Shown: positions 19,106 to 27,367 of the stretch, piece by piece
How positions within the stretch are numbered: the stretch's first letter is position 1
Layout of the letters: each line of letters begins with the position of its first letter
NCBI RefSeq assembly: GCF_007989825.1
Contig: NZ_BJUA01000004.1
Location: 208,331-272,330, forward strand
DNA from: Cellulomonas persica
GTDB lineage: Bacteria > Actinomycetota > Actinomycetes > Actinomycetales > Cellulomonadaceae
DNA: 64,000 nt
Reading direction: 5' to 3'
The notes under the pieces: model-generated
Seen by the model: the letters and a program-made list of their open reading frames with translations, nothing else
The model's database searches: none
What the model was told of the DNA's origin: nothing
Program-made: the position numbers and the translations under genes

Positions 19106-19926
19106 CGGGACACGGGACGGCACGCGTGACGCCACATCACGACGACGAGCGCTCGGCACCCGCCGTGGAGCGCGCGGGCCGTGAGCCGGCACGGGTGGGG
19201 GTCCGGGTCGTGCGGTTCGGCGACGCGGCGCTGCTCGTCGAGCTCGATGACCTCGCGGCGGTGCGCCGTGTCGACGACGCGCTGCGCGCCGCCCGGGCGG
19301 CGGCCCGTCGGGCCGAGCACGAGGGCGCGCCGCCGACCCGGCGGGCGCAGGACGACGAGCGCGTGACGCGCGATGCCGCCGCCGACGGACGTGTGCTCTG
19401 GTCGGTGGTCGAGGACCAGGTGCCGGCCGCCGAGACGGTGCTGCTGCGGGTGCGGCCCGGGACGGACCTGCGCGCGCTGGCCCGCCGGGTCCGGGAGGTG
19501 GCGCAGCGCGCGTCGGGCGCGGCCGACGAGCCCGCGGTCGAACGCCCGCTCGTCGTGCTGCCCGTGACCTACGACGGACCGGACCTCCGCGAGGTCGCGG
19601 CCCTCACCGGGCTGAGCGTCGAGGAGGTGGTCGCGCGCCACGTGGGTGCCACCTACACGGTGGCGTTCGGCGGCTTCATGCCGGGCTTCGCGTACCTCGT
19701 CGGGCTCGACCCGGCGCTCGTCGTCCCCCGCCTGGCGACCCCGCGGCCGCGCGTTCCCGCGGGGTCGGTCGCCGTCGCGGACCGCTTCACAGCGGTGTAC
19801 CCGGCCTCGACGCCGGGCGGCTGGCGGCTGCTCGGGACGTGCCCGACCCGGCTGTTCGACGTGTCGCGCGACGAGCCGGCGCTGCTGACGCCCGGCACGA
19901 GGGTGCGGTTCGAGGTGGCGCGATGA
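19102..19926 (+). CDS. pxpB: 5-oxoprolinase subunit B
   Basis: A 274-residue PxpB (allophanate hydrolase subunit 1-like). The core VRVVRFGDAALLVELDDL, then LPVTYDGPDLREVA, GATYTVAFGGFMPGFAYL and PRVPAGSVAVA with TPGGWRLLG, is conserved. Two oddities are visible. There are about 30 extra N-terminal residues if GTG 19102 is used (GTG codons further in are alternatives). There is also a charged insertion of about 35 residues (around ARRAEHEGAPPTRRAQDDER) between the first helix and the next strand. GTGA overlap with pxpA supports 19102. Confidence 0.88.
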   Translation: MTGHGTARVTPHHDDERSAPAVERAGREPARVGVRVVRFGDAALLVELDDLAAVRRVDDALRAARAAARRAEHEGAPPTRRAQDDERVTRDAAADGRVLWSVVEDQVPAAETVLLRVRPGTDLRALARRVREVAQRASGAADEPAVERPLVVLPVTYDGPDLREVAALTGLSVEEVVARHVGATYTVAFGGFMPGFAYLVGLDPALVVPRLATPRPRVPAGSVAVADRFTAVYPASTPGGWRLLGTCPTRLFDVSRDEPALLTPGTRVRFEVAR

Positions 19927-20849
19927 CGGGGTCTTCGCGCGCGGTCGAGGTGCTCGACCCGGGGCTGACCACGCTCGTCCAGGACGCCGGACGGCCCGGA
20001 TGGGCGCACGTGGGTGTCGGGCGCTCGGGGGCGGCGGACGTCGGGGCGTGGCGTGCCGCGAACCGGGCGGTGGGGAACGACGAGGACGCCGCCGCGCTCG
20101 AGGTGCTGATGGGCGGGCTGCGGCTGCGGGCGCTCGCCGAGGTGGAGGTCGCCGTCGCGGGTGCGCGCGTCGCCGTCACGGTCGACGGCGCCGAGCCGAG
20201 CCCCGGGGCAGCGCGCCAGACGGGCGCCGCGACGACCCTGCGCCTGAGTGTCGGGAACGTGCTCGTGCTCGGCCGGCCCGAGCGCGGCCTGCGGACGTAC
20301 GTCGCCGTGCGCGGCGGGATCGACGTGCCGCCCGTGCTCGGGTCGCGTGCCGGTGACCGGCTCGGCGGGATCGGTCCGGCCCCGCTCGCGGCGGGCGACG
20401 TGCTCCTGGTCGGCGACGCCCACGCGCCTCGCGGCGACCGGCTCCCCGACGGCTCACCGCCGGACGACCCGGCACTCGACGACGCGGTGCTGCGCGTCGA
20501 ACCCGGTCCGCACGCGCACTGGTTCGAGCCGCGGTGGCCCGGCGTGCTGTGCGCGCCCGAGGGGTTCGTCGTCGCACCCTCGTCGGACCGGGTCGCGGTA
20601 CGCCTGGAGGGACCCCCGATCCTGCGGACGCCCCGGGCGCAGGGACGCGAGCTCGCCCCGATCGGGCTGGTGCCGGGCGCGGTGCAGGTCCCGCCCGACG
20701 GCCGCCCGGTGGTGTTCGGCGTGGACCACCCGGTGACGGGTGGCTACCCGGTGCTCGCGGTCGTGCGGTCGTCGGACCTGGACCTGCTCGCACAGGTCCG
20801 CCCGGGCGACGTGGTGCGCCTCGCACTCGCGCTCCCGCGGGTGCGCTGA
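19923..20849 (+). CDS. pxpC: 5-oxoprolinase subunit C (biotin-dependent carboxylase-like domain)
   Basis: A 308-residue PxpC subunit. Family motifs are VLDPGLTTLVQDAGRPGWAH, the VGRSGAADVGAW segment, RTYVAVRGGIDVPPVLGSR, and the C-terminal FGVDHPVTGGYPVLAVV. It starts at ATG 19923 inside the pxpB stop (ATGA). The pxpABC order and overlaps are those of the standard operon, supporting a single three-subunit enzyme for pyroglutamate detoxification. Confidence 0.92.
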   Translation: MTGSSRAVEVLDPGLTTLVQDAGRPGWAHVGVGRSGAADVGAWRAANRAVGNDEDAAALEVLMGGLRLRALAEVEVAVAGARVAVTVDGAEPSPGAARQTGAATTLRLSVGNVLVLGRPERGLRTYVAVRGGIDVPPVLGSRAGDRLGGIGPAPLAAGDVLLVGDAHAPRGDRLPDGSPPDDPALDDAVLRVEPGPHAHWFEPRWPGVLCAPEGFVVAPSSDRVAVRLEGPPILRTPRAQGRELAPIGLVPGAVQVPPDGRPVVFGVDHPVTGGYPVLAVVRSSDLDLLAQVRPGDVVRLALALPRVR

Positions 20850-20882
20850 CCCCGCGGCGCGGCCGTCGCGATGGGGCCCGGT

Positions 20883-20931
20883 AGCGACACGCCGTGGCGT
20901 CCGGGTGAACCTCGTGGAGCGACACGCCGTG
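20883..20931. repeat. Direct repeat AGCGACACGCCGTG, 35 bp apart
   Basis: The 14-mer occurs at 20883-20896 and 20918-20931, upstream of the nrdDG promoter. The second copy runs into GACAC-GCC-GTGTC, a small perfect inverted repeat. The 35-bp period is a little over three helical turns. No known regulator is assigned. Confidence 0.4.
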
Positions 20932-20978
20932 TCTTCGCGACGAGTGCGCGCGCGCCACCTGCGTGCGCCCGTCCCGGC

Positions 20979-20992
20979 GGGACCTTGGTCCC
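20979..20992. promoter_or_regulatory. GGGACC-TT-GGTCCC box upstream of nrdDG (DosR/DevR-like)
   Basis: GGGACCTTGGTCCC is palindromic except for the two central bases. It is centred about 41-42 bp upstream of the start site expected from the -10 at 21015, the usual position of a class II activator. The half-sites resemble those of DosR-type regulators. Another copy with centre TA lies at window positions 5-18. Activation of anaerobic ribonucleotide reduction under hypoxia is inference. Confidence 0.5.
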
Positions 20993-21014
20993 GAGCCGGG
21001 TCCACCGACGGGCA

Positions 21015-21020
21015 TAGAAA
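21015..21020 (+). promoter_or_regulatory. Candidate -10 (TAGAAA) of nrdDG
   Basis: CATAGAAAT is the most A/T-rich stretch in the region. It lies 22 bp after the GGGACC box and directly before the first NrdR-like box. No good -35 hexamer is visible, which fits an activator-dependent promoter. Confidence 0.4.
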
Positions 21021-21068
21021 TTCCCACATCTTGTGAGCGTCCGCGACGCCGACCACTACATGTGGGGG
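21021..21068. promoter_or_regulatory. Tandem NrdR-like boxes
   Basis: Box 1 is 21021-21036; its right half ATCTTGTGA matches the NrdR consensus well, its left half weakly. Box 2 is 21053-21068, CCACTACATGTGGGGG, close to the consensus aCACwAtATaTwGtgt with CACTA and AT-T-G retained. The boxes are 32 bp apart, the three-turn spacing typical of paired NrdR sites. They cover the start site and the 5' leader of a ribonucleotide reductase operon, as expected for NrdR repression. Confidence 0.6.
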
Positions 21069-21112
21069 TCGCGGTGAGACCCTGGATCCGACGTCGAAGG
21101 AGCGCACCCGCC

Positions 21113-22960
21113 ATGTCCGAGCCCGCCGCGCAGGCCCCCACCACGAGCCCGACCGCGCCCGTCACCGTTGACGTCGCGTCGTCGATCGACGAGTACCTGG
21201 ACCGCAGCGACTGGCGCGTCAACGCCAACGCGAACCAGGGCTACTCGCTGGGTGGCCTGATCCTCAACACGGCGGGCAAGGTCGTCGCGAACTACTGGCT
21301 CTCGCAGGTCTACCCGGCGGCGGTGGGCGAGGCGCACCGCCAGGGCGACATGCACATCCACGACCTCGACATGCTGTCCGGCTACTGCGCCGGCTGGAGC
21401 CTGCGCACGCTGCTGCAGGAGGGCCTCGGCGGGATCCCGGGCAAGGTCGACGCGCGTCCGGCCAAGCACTTCTCCGCGGCGATCGGCCAGATCGTCAACT
21501 TCCTCGGCACCATGCAGAACGAGTGGGCCGGTGCGCAGGCGTTCAGCAGCTTCGACACGTACATGGCGCCGTACGTGCGTACGGACGCCCTGACGTACGA
21601 GCAGGTCAAGCAGGGCATCCAGGAGCTCGTCTACAACCTCAACGTGCCGAGCCGGTGGGGCACGCAGACGCCGTTCACGAACCTCACGTTCGACTGGGTC
21701 TGCCCGGACGACCTCAAGGACCAGGTCCCGATGGTCGGCGACGAGCCGTGCGACTTCACGTACGGCGACCTGCAGCCGGAGATGGACATCATCAACCGCG
21801 CGTACATCGAGATCATGACCGAGGGCGACGCCACGGGCCGCGTCTTCACGTTCCCGATCCCGACGTACAACATCACGCAGGACTTCGACTGGCACAGCGC
21901 CAACGCGGACGCGCTGTTCGCGATGACCGCGAAGTACGGCCTGCCGTACTTCCAGAACTTCATCAACTCCGAGATGAAGCCCGGCGACGTCCGCTCGATG
22001 TGCTGCCGCCTGCAGCTGGACCTGCGCGAGCTGCTCAAGCGCGGCAACGGGCTGTTCGGCTCGGCCGAGCAGACCGGTTCGATCGGCGTCGTCACGGTCA
22101 ACTGCGCGCGCCTGGGGTACGTGCACGCGGGCGACGAGCAGGCGCTGCTGGCCCGTCTCGACGAGCTGCTCGGGCTCGCGCGCACGAGCCTCGAGCTCAA
22201 GCGTGACGTGATCGGCAACCTCATCGAGCAGGGCCTGTTCCCGTACACGAAGCGCTACCTGGCCAACCTCGACAACCACTTCTCGACGATCGGCGTCAAC
22301 GGCCTCAACGAGATGATCCGCAACTTCACCGGCGACGAGTACGACATCACCGACCCGCGCGGGCACCAGATGGCCGTGCGCCTGCTCGACCACGTGCGCG
22401 CGCGGATGGTCGAGTTCCAGGAGGAGACCGGCCACCTCTACAACCTCGAGGCGACGCCCGCGGAGGGGACCACGTACCGGTTCGCCAAGGAGGACCGCGC
22501 GCGCTTCCCCGAGATCCTGCAGGCCGGCACGGACGCCAACCCGTACTACACCAACTCGTCGCAGCTCCCCGTGGGCTTCACCGACGACCCGTTCGAGGCG
22601 CTCGAGCGGCAGGACGAGCTGCAGACGAAGTACACGGGCGGCACGGTCCTGCACCTGTACATGTCGGAGAAGCTGTCGACGCCCGACGCCGCGCGCGAGC
22701 TGGTCCGCCGTTCGCTGTCCCGCTTCCGCCTGCCGTACCTGACGGTCACGCCGACGTTCTCGATCTGCCCGAACCACGGCTACCTCGCGGGCGAGCACCA
22801 GGAGTGCCCCAAGTGCGCCGAGGTCGGCCGCATGCAGGAGTGCGAGGTCTGGACGCGCGTCATGGGCTACCACCGCCCCGTCTCGTCGTTCAACGTCGGC
22901 AAGAAGGGCGAGCACGCGGAGCGCACGCACTTCCGCGAGTCCGTGGCGGCGCTCGCGTGA
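21113..22960 (+). CDS. nrdD: Anaerobic (class III) ribonucleoside-triphosphate reductase
   Basis: A 615-residue glycyl-radical enzyme that makes dNTPs without oxygen. It begins SIDEYLDRSDWRVNANANQG. Active-site cysteines fall in YCAGWSLRTLL and RSMCCRLQLDL. The C-terminal zinc site is Cys552, 565, 568 and 577 (SICPNHGY ... CPKC ... ECEVW). The glycyl-radical motif is RVMGY with Gly585. AAGGAG precedes ATG 21113 at about 10 bp. The promoter carries tandem NrdR-like boxes and a GGGACC palindrome. The gene is followed with overlap by its activase. The length is shorter than E. coli NrdD, consistent with a reduced N-terminal ATP-cone; no cone is obvious. Confidence 0.95.
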   Translation: MSEPAAQAPTTSPTAPVTVDVASSIDEYLDRSDWRVNANANQGYSLGGLILNTAGKVVANYWLSQVYPAAVGEAHRQGDMHIHDLDMLSGYCAGWSLRTLLQEGLGGIPGKVDARPAKHFSAAIGQIVNFLGTMQNEWAGAQAFSSFDTYMAPYVRTDALTYEQVKQGIQELVYNLNVPSRWGTQTPFTNLTFDWVCPDDLKDQVPMVGDEPCDFTYGDLQPEMDIINRAYIEIMTEGDATGRVFTFPIPTYNITQDFDWHSANADALFAMTAKYGLPYFQNFINSEMKPGDVRSMCCRLQLDLRELLKRGNGLFGSAEQTGSIGVVTVNCARLGYVHAGDEQALLARLDELLGLARTSLELKRDVIGNLIEQGLFPYTKRYLANLDNHFSTIGVNGLNEMIRNFTGDEYDITDPRGHQMAVRLLDHVRARMVEFQEETGHLYNLEATPAEGTTYRFAKEDRARFPEILQAGTDANPYYTNSSQLPVGFTDDPFEALERQDELQTKYTGGTVLHLYMSEKLSTPDAARELVRRSLSRFRLPYLTVTPTFSICPNHGYLAGEHQECPKCAEVGRMQECEVWTRVMGYHRPVSSFNVGKKGEHAERTHFRESVAALA

Positions 22961-23799
22961 CAGTCGCGTCGGTGGGGCAGCGCCCCTCGTCGTCCGACGA
23001 CGAGGGGGCGCTGCCCCCTGCACGCGGCACCACCGCCGCGCCCGGGGCAGCGGGCCGGGCGGCCCGTGGCCCCGGCGTCGGCGGCCCGCTCGTGCCGGGG
23101 GTGGGCCCAGCGGCCGCGCTCACGCTCGGCGGGCGCTCGGAGGCGTGCGCGGGCGATCTGGTGATCGCCGGGCTGACGCGCATGTCGTCGTGCGACTGGC
23201 CGGGCCGGCTCGTCGCGACCGTCTTCCTGCAGGGCTGCCCGTGGCGCTGCACGTACTGCCACAACCACGCGATCCTCGACCCGCGAGCGCCGGGTCAGGT
23301 CCCGTGGCGCGAGGTGCGCGAGCTCCTCACTCGTCGTGCCGGGCTCCTCGACGGGGTCGTGTTCTCCGGCGGCGAGCCGACGCGGCAGACCGCGCTCGTC
23401 GACGCGATGCGTGAGGTCCGTGACCGCGGGTTCGGCGTCGGTCTGCACACCGGCGGCGCGTACCCGCGCAAGCTCGAGGCGCTGCTGCCGCTCGTCGACT
23501 GGATCGGGTTCGACGTCAAGGCCCCGCGGCACCTGTACCGCGCGATCACGCGCGTCGGCGGCGAGACCACGGCCGCCGACCAGGCGTTCGCGAGCCTGCG
23601 CATGGTCCTCGACTCGGGCGTCGACGTGCAGGTCCGCACCACCGTGGACCCCACCGTGCTGTCCGACGACGACGTCCGCGCCCTCACCGCGACGCTCCAC
23701 GACCTCGGCGTGGAGGACCACGTCCTCCAGGAGGTCCGCCCGGACGGCACCACCACGGAGTACCAGCAAGCCCTGGCCGCCACCCGCCGCCCCTCCTGA
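22957..23799 (+). CDS. nrdG: Anaerobic ribonucleotide reductase activating protein (radical SAM)
   Basis: A 280-residue radical SAM enzyme that puts the glycyl radical on NrdD. The [4Fe-4S] motif is CPWRCTYC (Cys94, Cys98, Cys101), followed by FSGGEPTRQ and a TIM-barrel segment GFGVGLHTGGAYP. The first 50-60 residues are low-complexity and acidic or Pro/Ala-rich, an unusual extension; a later start cannot be excluded, but GTG 22957 overlaps the nrdD stop and fits coupling. Resembles the NrdG variant found in actinobacteria and also annotated as pyruvate formate-lyase activase-like. Confidence 0.92.
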   Translation: MTVASVGQRPSSSDDEGALPPARGTTAAPGAAGRAARGPGVGGPLVPGVGPAAALTLGGRSEACAGDLVIAGLTRMSSCDWPGRLVATVFLQGCPWRCTYCHNHAILDPRAPGQVPWREVRELLTRRAGLLDGVVFSGGEPTRQTALVDAMREVRDRGFGVGLHTGGAYPRKLEALLPLVDWIGFDVKAPRHLYRAITRVGGETTAADQAFASLRMVLDSGVDVQVRTTVDPTVLSDDDVRALTATLHDLGVEDHVLQEVRPDGTTTEYQQALAATRRPS

Positions 23800-23838
23800 C
23801 CCCCCCACCCGGTCCGACGAGACCCGCGCCGGTGGGGG

Positions 23839-23866
23839 TAAACACCTGGGTGGGTTGCGGCAGTCT
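23839..23866 (+). promoter_or_regulatory. ECF-type promoter AAC-N18-AGTC of the first sigma gene
   Basis: GTAAAC (AAC at 23841-23843) is followed 18 bp later by AGTC (23862-23865). This is the AAC / GTC pattern seen at ECF promoters and also before the two other sigma genes in this window. Transcription would begin at or next to ATG 23874, giving a leaderless, self-regulated sigma gene. Confidence 0.45.
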
Positions 23867-23873
23867 CCTGGGT

Positions 23874-24542
23874 ATGGGCACAGACGCGCCGACGAGCGCC
23901 GGGCGGGGCGACGCGCGTCGCGATGCAGCCGACGCCCGAGAGCTCGGCAGTCTCGTACGAGCGCGGCAGTCCGGGGTGCCGACCTCGCGCGCGAGTGCCG
24001 AGCTCGTCGGGGATGCGTCGGGTGAGCGGGGGACGCACGTCGGGGATGCGTCGGGTGAGCGGGGGACGCACGACGAGGTGGCGCAGTTCGTCGGTGAGCA
24101 TCGGCGTGCGCTGCTGCGCGTGGCGCTCGGCATGTGCCGCGAGGCCGCCGCAGCCGAGGACCTGGTGCAGGACACCGCGGTGCGCCTGCTCGTGCACTGG
24201 GACAAGGTGCGCACCGCGCGGGTCCCGTTCGCCTACGCGCGCACCGTGCTCGTGCGGCTCTACCTCGACCAGGTGCGCGGCCGGGAGGCGGCAGTGGTCG
24301 CCTCGGGCGGTCGCGAGCCGGTCGCGCCCGACGAGTACGCGTACGTCGAGTCGGTCGACGCGGCCGTCTCGATGATCGCCGGCCTGCCGCCCCGCGCCCG
24401 CGCGGTCCTCACGCTCCGCTACATCGAGGACCTGGACGACCGCGAGATCGCCCGCGTCCTGGGCATGTCCCGCAGCACCGTGCGCGTGACCGCGCACCAG
24501 GCCTTGCGCCGCCTGTCCGTCGCCGACCCGAGGAGGTCGTGA
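23874..24542 (+). CDS. SigE-family ECF RNA polymerase sigma factor (pair 1)
   Basis: A 222-residue sigma-70 family protein. Region 2 is EVAQFVGEHRRALLRVALGMC with AEDLVQDTAVRLL. Region 4 is AVSMIAGLPPRARAVLTLRYIEDLDDREIARVLGMSRSTVRVTAHQALRRL. It belongs to the SigE-type ECF group of actinobacteria. The N-terminal 65 residues are not sigma-like: they contain a repeat-derived segment (23965-23990) and two perfect copies of GDASGERGTHV/D encoded by a 33-bp tandem repeat. ATG 23874 fits the ECF promoter; starts further in are possible. Overlaps its membrane partner by 1 bp. Confidence 0.85.
   Translation: MGTDAPTSAGRGDARRDAADARELGSLVRARQSGVPTSRASAELVGDASGERGTHVGDASGERGTHDEVAQFVGEHRRALLRVALGMCREAAAAEDLVQDTAVRLLVHWDKVRTARVPFAYARTVLVRLYLDQVRGREAAVVASGGREPVAPDEYAYVESVDAAVSMIAGLPPRARAVLTLRYIEDLDDREIARVLGMSRSTVRVTAHQALRRLSVADPRRS
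24006..24071 (+). repeat. Two perfect 33-bp tandem repeats inside the sigma gene
   Basis: Units 24006-24038 and 24039-24071 are identical and in frame, encoding an 11-residue duplicate rich in Gly, Asp and Ser just before sigma region 2. Copy number may vary between strains. Confidence 0.8.
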
Positions 24543-25303
24543 TGAGCGTCAAGATCACCGAGAAGGACTTCGCGGCGGCGTTCCGTGCGCAGGTCGACGC
24601 GGAGGCCGACGACCTTCTCGTGCGCGCCGCCGCCGGGACGAGCCCGCAGCACGTGCCGGCGGCGAACCCCGAGCCGGGGCGAGCGGACCCCGCACCGGCG
24701 CGAGCGCGCTCGGCCGACGAGGTCCCGCGGCGCCGGTCAGGGCGCCTGACGGTCGTCACAGCGCCAACGCCGGGGCCGGACGGGCTCGTCGGGCGCCGGC
24801 GGCACGGGCGGGCTGTCGCCCTGACAGCCGCCGTAGCCGTGACCGTCGTCGGCGGTGTGGCCGCACTGCTCGTCGGACCGCTCACCGACGACGGACCGGA
24901 CCCGGGTGCGGCACCGGTCTCGGCCGTGAGCATCGTCCGGGACGCGGTCGCGGACGGGCCGGTCGTCGTGGGACGGCTCGGGGTGCTCGACGGGTGCCTG
25001 GCGATCTCGCCGGACACGCTCGTGGCCGTGAACCCGCCGATGTGGCAGTGGGACGCGCTGCGGGGTGCGCTGACGTGGATCGCCAGCTCGAGCAGCGAGC
25101 CGTTCCGGATCGGCGACGACCTGCGCGTCGCGGGCACACTCGTGCCTGCGAGCCAGCTCCGGGCCGACGGCGTCGAGCTCCCGACGTCGTGCGCAGACTT
25201 CGCGGGCGACGTGCTGCTCCTCGGCTCGCCCGTGCCGCGTACGGACGACGCACCCGCCCTCCCGCGCCTGGGGACCGGAGAGACGTCGTCGGCGCAGGGG
25301 TAG
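24542..25303 (+). CDS. Single-pass membrane protein, probable anti-sigma/partner (pair 1)
   Basis: A 253-residue protein with a short cytoplasmic N-terminus (MSVKITEKDFAAAFRAQVDA), a disordered Pro/Arg-rich stretch, a membrane helix at about 90-114 (ALTAAVAVTVVGGVAALLVG) and an extracytoplasmic domain with a Cys pair and VDG/PTSCADF. Position directly after an ECF sigma gene, the start overlap (TGATG) and the topology suggest it controls or is encoded with that sigma factor. No ZAS zinc motif is visible, so anti-sigma activity is inference. Confidence 0.75.
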   Translation: MSVKITEKDFAAAFRAQVDAEADDLLVRAAAGTSPQHVPAANPEPGRADPAPARARSADEVPRRRSGRLTVVTAPTPGPDGLVGRRRHGRAVALTAAVAVTVVGGVAALLVGPLTDDGPDPGAAPVSAVSIVRDAVADGPVVVGRLGVLDGCLAISPDTLVAVNPPMWQWDALRGALTWIASSSSEPFRIGDDLRVAGTLVPASQLRADGVELPTSCADFAGDVLLLGSPVPRTDDAPALPRLGTGETSSAQG

Positions 25304-25373
25304 CGCCGCGCCCGGCGACGGACCGAAGCCGATCCCGGAGCGGCCTCGCCACGGGCGTGAGCGCGGTGGCCGG

Positions 25374-27311
25374 TCAAGCGTCGCTGGACGTGGCCTGCGG
25401 AGCGGGCTGGCGCCCGGGCGCTTGGCCGTCGCCGGGACGCTCACCGCTCGACATGCCGCCGCCAGGAGCTCCGGGGCCGGCCATGCCTGCCGCGACCTCG
25501 CCCGCGGTGCCCGTGCCGGCGGTCGTCGTCCCGGCCGTGCCGCCGCGGCTGAGGGGCCCGGCGACCGCGTCGCCTGCGGTCCCGCTCAGGACCGCGGTGT
25601 ACGTCGCGCCGTCGACCACGTCGGGGGACGAGTACACGACCGACGAGAACGGCTTGACCGCGGTGAACGAGGCGAGGACGTCGCCGTCGGACGAGACGAC
25701 CTGCACGACGTCCCCGGCCGCGCCCTGCTGCGACAGCGTGATCCCGACGAACGACTGCGTGCCGCCCGACGGCGTCTGCGCCATGCCCGAGGACCCGACG
25801 GCGATGAGCTCGCCGCCCGTGATCTCGAACGTCCCGGCGTAGTCGAGCGAGCCGTTGCCGTCGTTCGTCGGGCCGGACACGACGACCGTCCCGCCGGTCA
25901 TGGTCAGGTTCCCGTTGGAGTCCAGGCCGTCGCCCTGGGCGTCGACGACGAGCGTGCCGCCCGCGATGATGACGGACACGTTCTCGTCGGCCGCCTCCAT
26001 GCCGCCCCCGCCGCCGCCGAAGCCGCCGCCCTGCTGGGCCTGGTCGCCGGTCGCGGTCTCGTCGGCGGAGCCGTCGGCGGTCGAGCCGTTGAGCCCGTCG
26101 TCGCTGGTGACGAGCGTGATGGTGCCGTCCAGGATCGTGATCTCCTGGGCCTCGAGCCCCTCGACGGCCTGCGTCACGTCGAGCGTCCCGCCCGCGACCT
26201 GCAGCGCGTACTCGCCGTGCACGGCGTCGTCACCAGATGCGAGCGTCAGCGCCCCGCCCGTGATCGAGACGACCGCGTCGGAGTGGATCGCGTCGTCGGC
26301 CGCATCGACCGCCAGCGTGCCTCCGCCGACGACGACCGCGGCGTCGCCGACGAGGCCCTGGGGGGAGGCGTCGTCGGCCACGGTCGCGTCCGCGCCGCCG
26401 CCCGTGGTGACGTCCAGGGTGCCGCCTGCGACGAGCACGTCGGTCGCCGCGGTCAGGCCGTCGTCGCCCGCGGTGAGGTCGATCGTGCCGTCGTTCACCA
26501 GCACGTACCCGAGTGTCGCGTCCTCGTCGTCGTCGGACTTCAGCGCGTCGCCGCCCGCCGTGACGGTGAGCGTGCCGCCCTCGACGACGAGGTAGTCCTT
26601 GCCGCGGATCCCGTCGTCGACCGCGTCGACCGTGAGCGTGCCGGACGCGACGACCAGGCCGTCCTTCCCGACGATCCCGTCGTTGCCGTTCCCCGTGACG
26701 TCCAGCGAGCCGTCGCCGGTGATCGTCAGGTCGCCCGCGCTGAACAGCGCGCCGCTCGCCTCGTCGTCGTCCGCGTAGGCGGAGGTGTCGGTCAGGCCGT
26801 TGTCGCTGCCGTCGGCGAGCACGACGTGCACGTCGTCGGCCTCGAGCACCTGCAGCGGTGAGGTGGTCGAGCTCGTCAGGTCGACGCCGTCGAGGACGAG
26901 CGTCACGTCCTGGTCGGGGGCCGTGACGACGACCTGCCCGTCGGCCAGCGTCCCGGACAGCCGGTAGGTGCCGCCCGCGGAGATCGTCACGGTGTCACCG
27001 TCGACGCTCACGGCGTCCGACGAGGACGACGACGATCCGTCGGCGAGCGTCACGTCGACCGCCGTGGACTCGTCGTAGGACGCGTCGACCTCGTGCGGTG
27101 CGGTGTTCTGGGCCATCGCGGACTCGACCGTCAGGTCCGCGTCGGTGGACGCCGGGATGGTCGTGCCGGTGCCGGTGCCGGTGTCGGCGGTGGTCGAGGT
27201 CGGGGACGTCGACGACGAGTCGTCCTGCGCCGTGCACCCGGCCAGGATCAGGGCGACGACGGTCGCGGGGACGGCCGCGCGGATCGCGGCTCGCTTCAGG
27301 GGTGTGCGCAT
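25374..27311 (-). CDS. Carbohydrate-binding-domain lipoprotein, beta-helix repeats
   Basis: A 645-residue secreted lipoprotein. The signal peptide ends in the lipobox LAGC (Cys near residue 26), followed by a Ser/Thr linker. The body consists of many repeats of about 20-25 residues such as GGTLTVDAxDDGI, GDDGLxA and ITGGxL, the pattern of a right-handed parallel beta-helix domain annotated as carbohydrate-binding. A Gly-rich loop (QQGGGFGGGGGG) lies near residue 430, and the C-terminus is Gly/Pro-rich. GAGGAGG precedes ATG 27311. It is the last gene of an operon with VTC-domain and DUF4956 proteins. Confidence 0.85.
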   Translation of the reverse strand: MRTPLKRAAIRAAVPATVVALILAGCTAQDDSSSTSPTSTTADTGTGTGTTIPASTDADLTVESAMAQNTAPHEVDASYDESTAVDVTLADGSSSSSSDAVSVDGDTVTISAGGTYRLSGTLADGQVVVTAPDQDVTLVLDGVDLTSSTTSPLQVLEADDVHVVLADGSDNGLTDTSAYADDDEASGALFSAGDLTITGDGSLDVTGNGNDGIVGKDGLVVASGTLTVDAVDDGIRGKDYLVVEGGTLTVTAGGDALKSDDDEDATLGYVLVNDGTIDLTAGDDGLTAATDVLVAGGTLDVTTGGGADATVADDASPQGLVGDAAVVVGGGTLAVDAADDAIHSDAVVSITGGALTLASGDDAVHGEYALQVAGGTLDVTQAVEGLEAQEITILDGTITLVTSDDGLNGSTADGSADETATGDQAQQGGGFGGGGGGMEAADENVSVIIAGGTLVVDAQGDGLDSNGNLTMTGGTVVVSGPTNDGNGSLDYAGTFEITGGELIAVGSSGMAQTPSGGTQSFVGITLSQQGAAGDVVQVVSSDGDVLASFTAVKPFSSVVYSSPDVVDGATYTAVLSGTAGDAVAGPLSRGGTAGTTTAGTGTAGEVAAGMAGPGAPGGGMSSGERPGDGQAPGRQPAPQATSSDA

Positions 27312-27367
27312 GGGGTCCTCCTCGGACTCAGGCGTGGTCGTGGGCTCGGGCGGGTTCGGGGGCCGGC

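Noticed and set aside
20963..22960. First read as pyruvate formate-lyase because of the glycyl-radical motif and adjacent activase
   Set aside because: N-terminus, C-terminal four-cysteine zinc site and NrdR-like boxes identify it as anaerobic ribonucleotide reductase.
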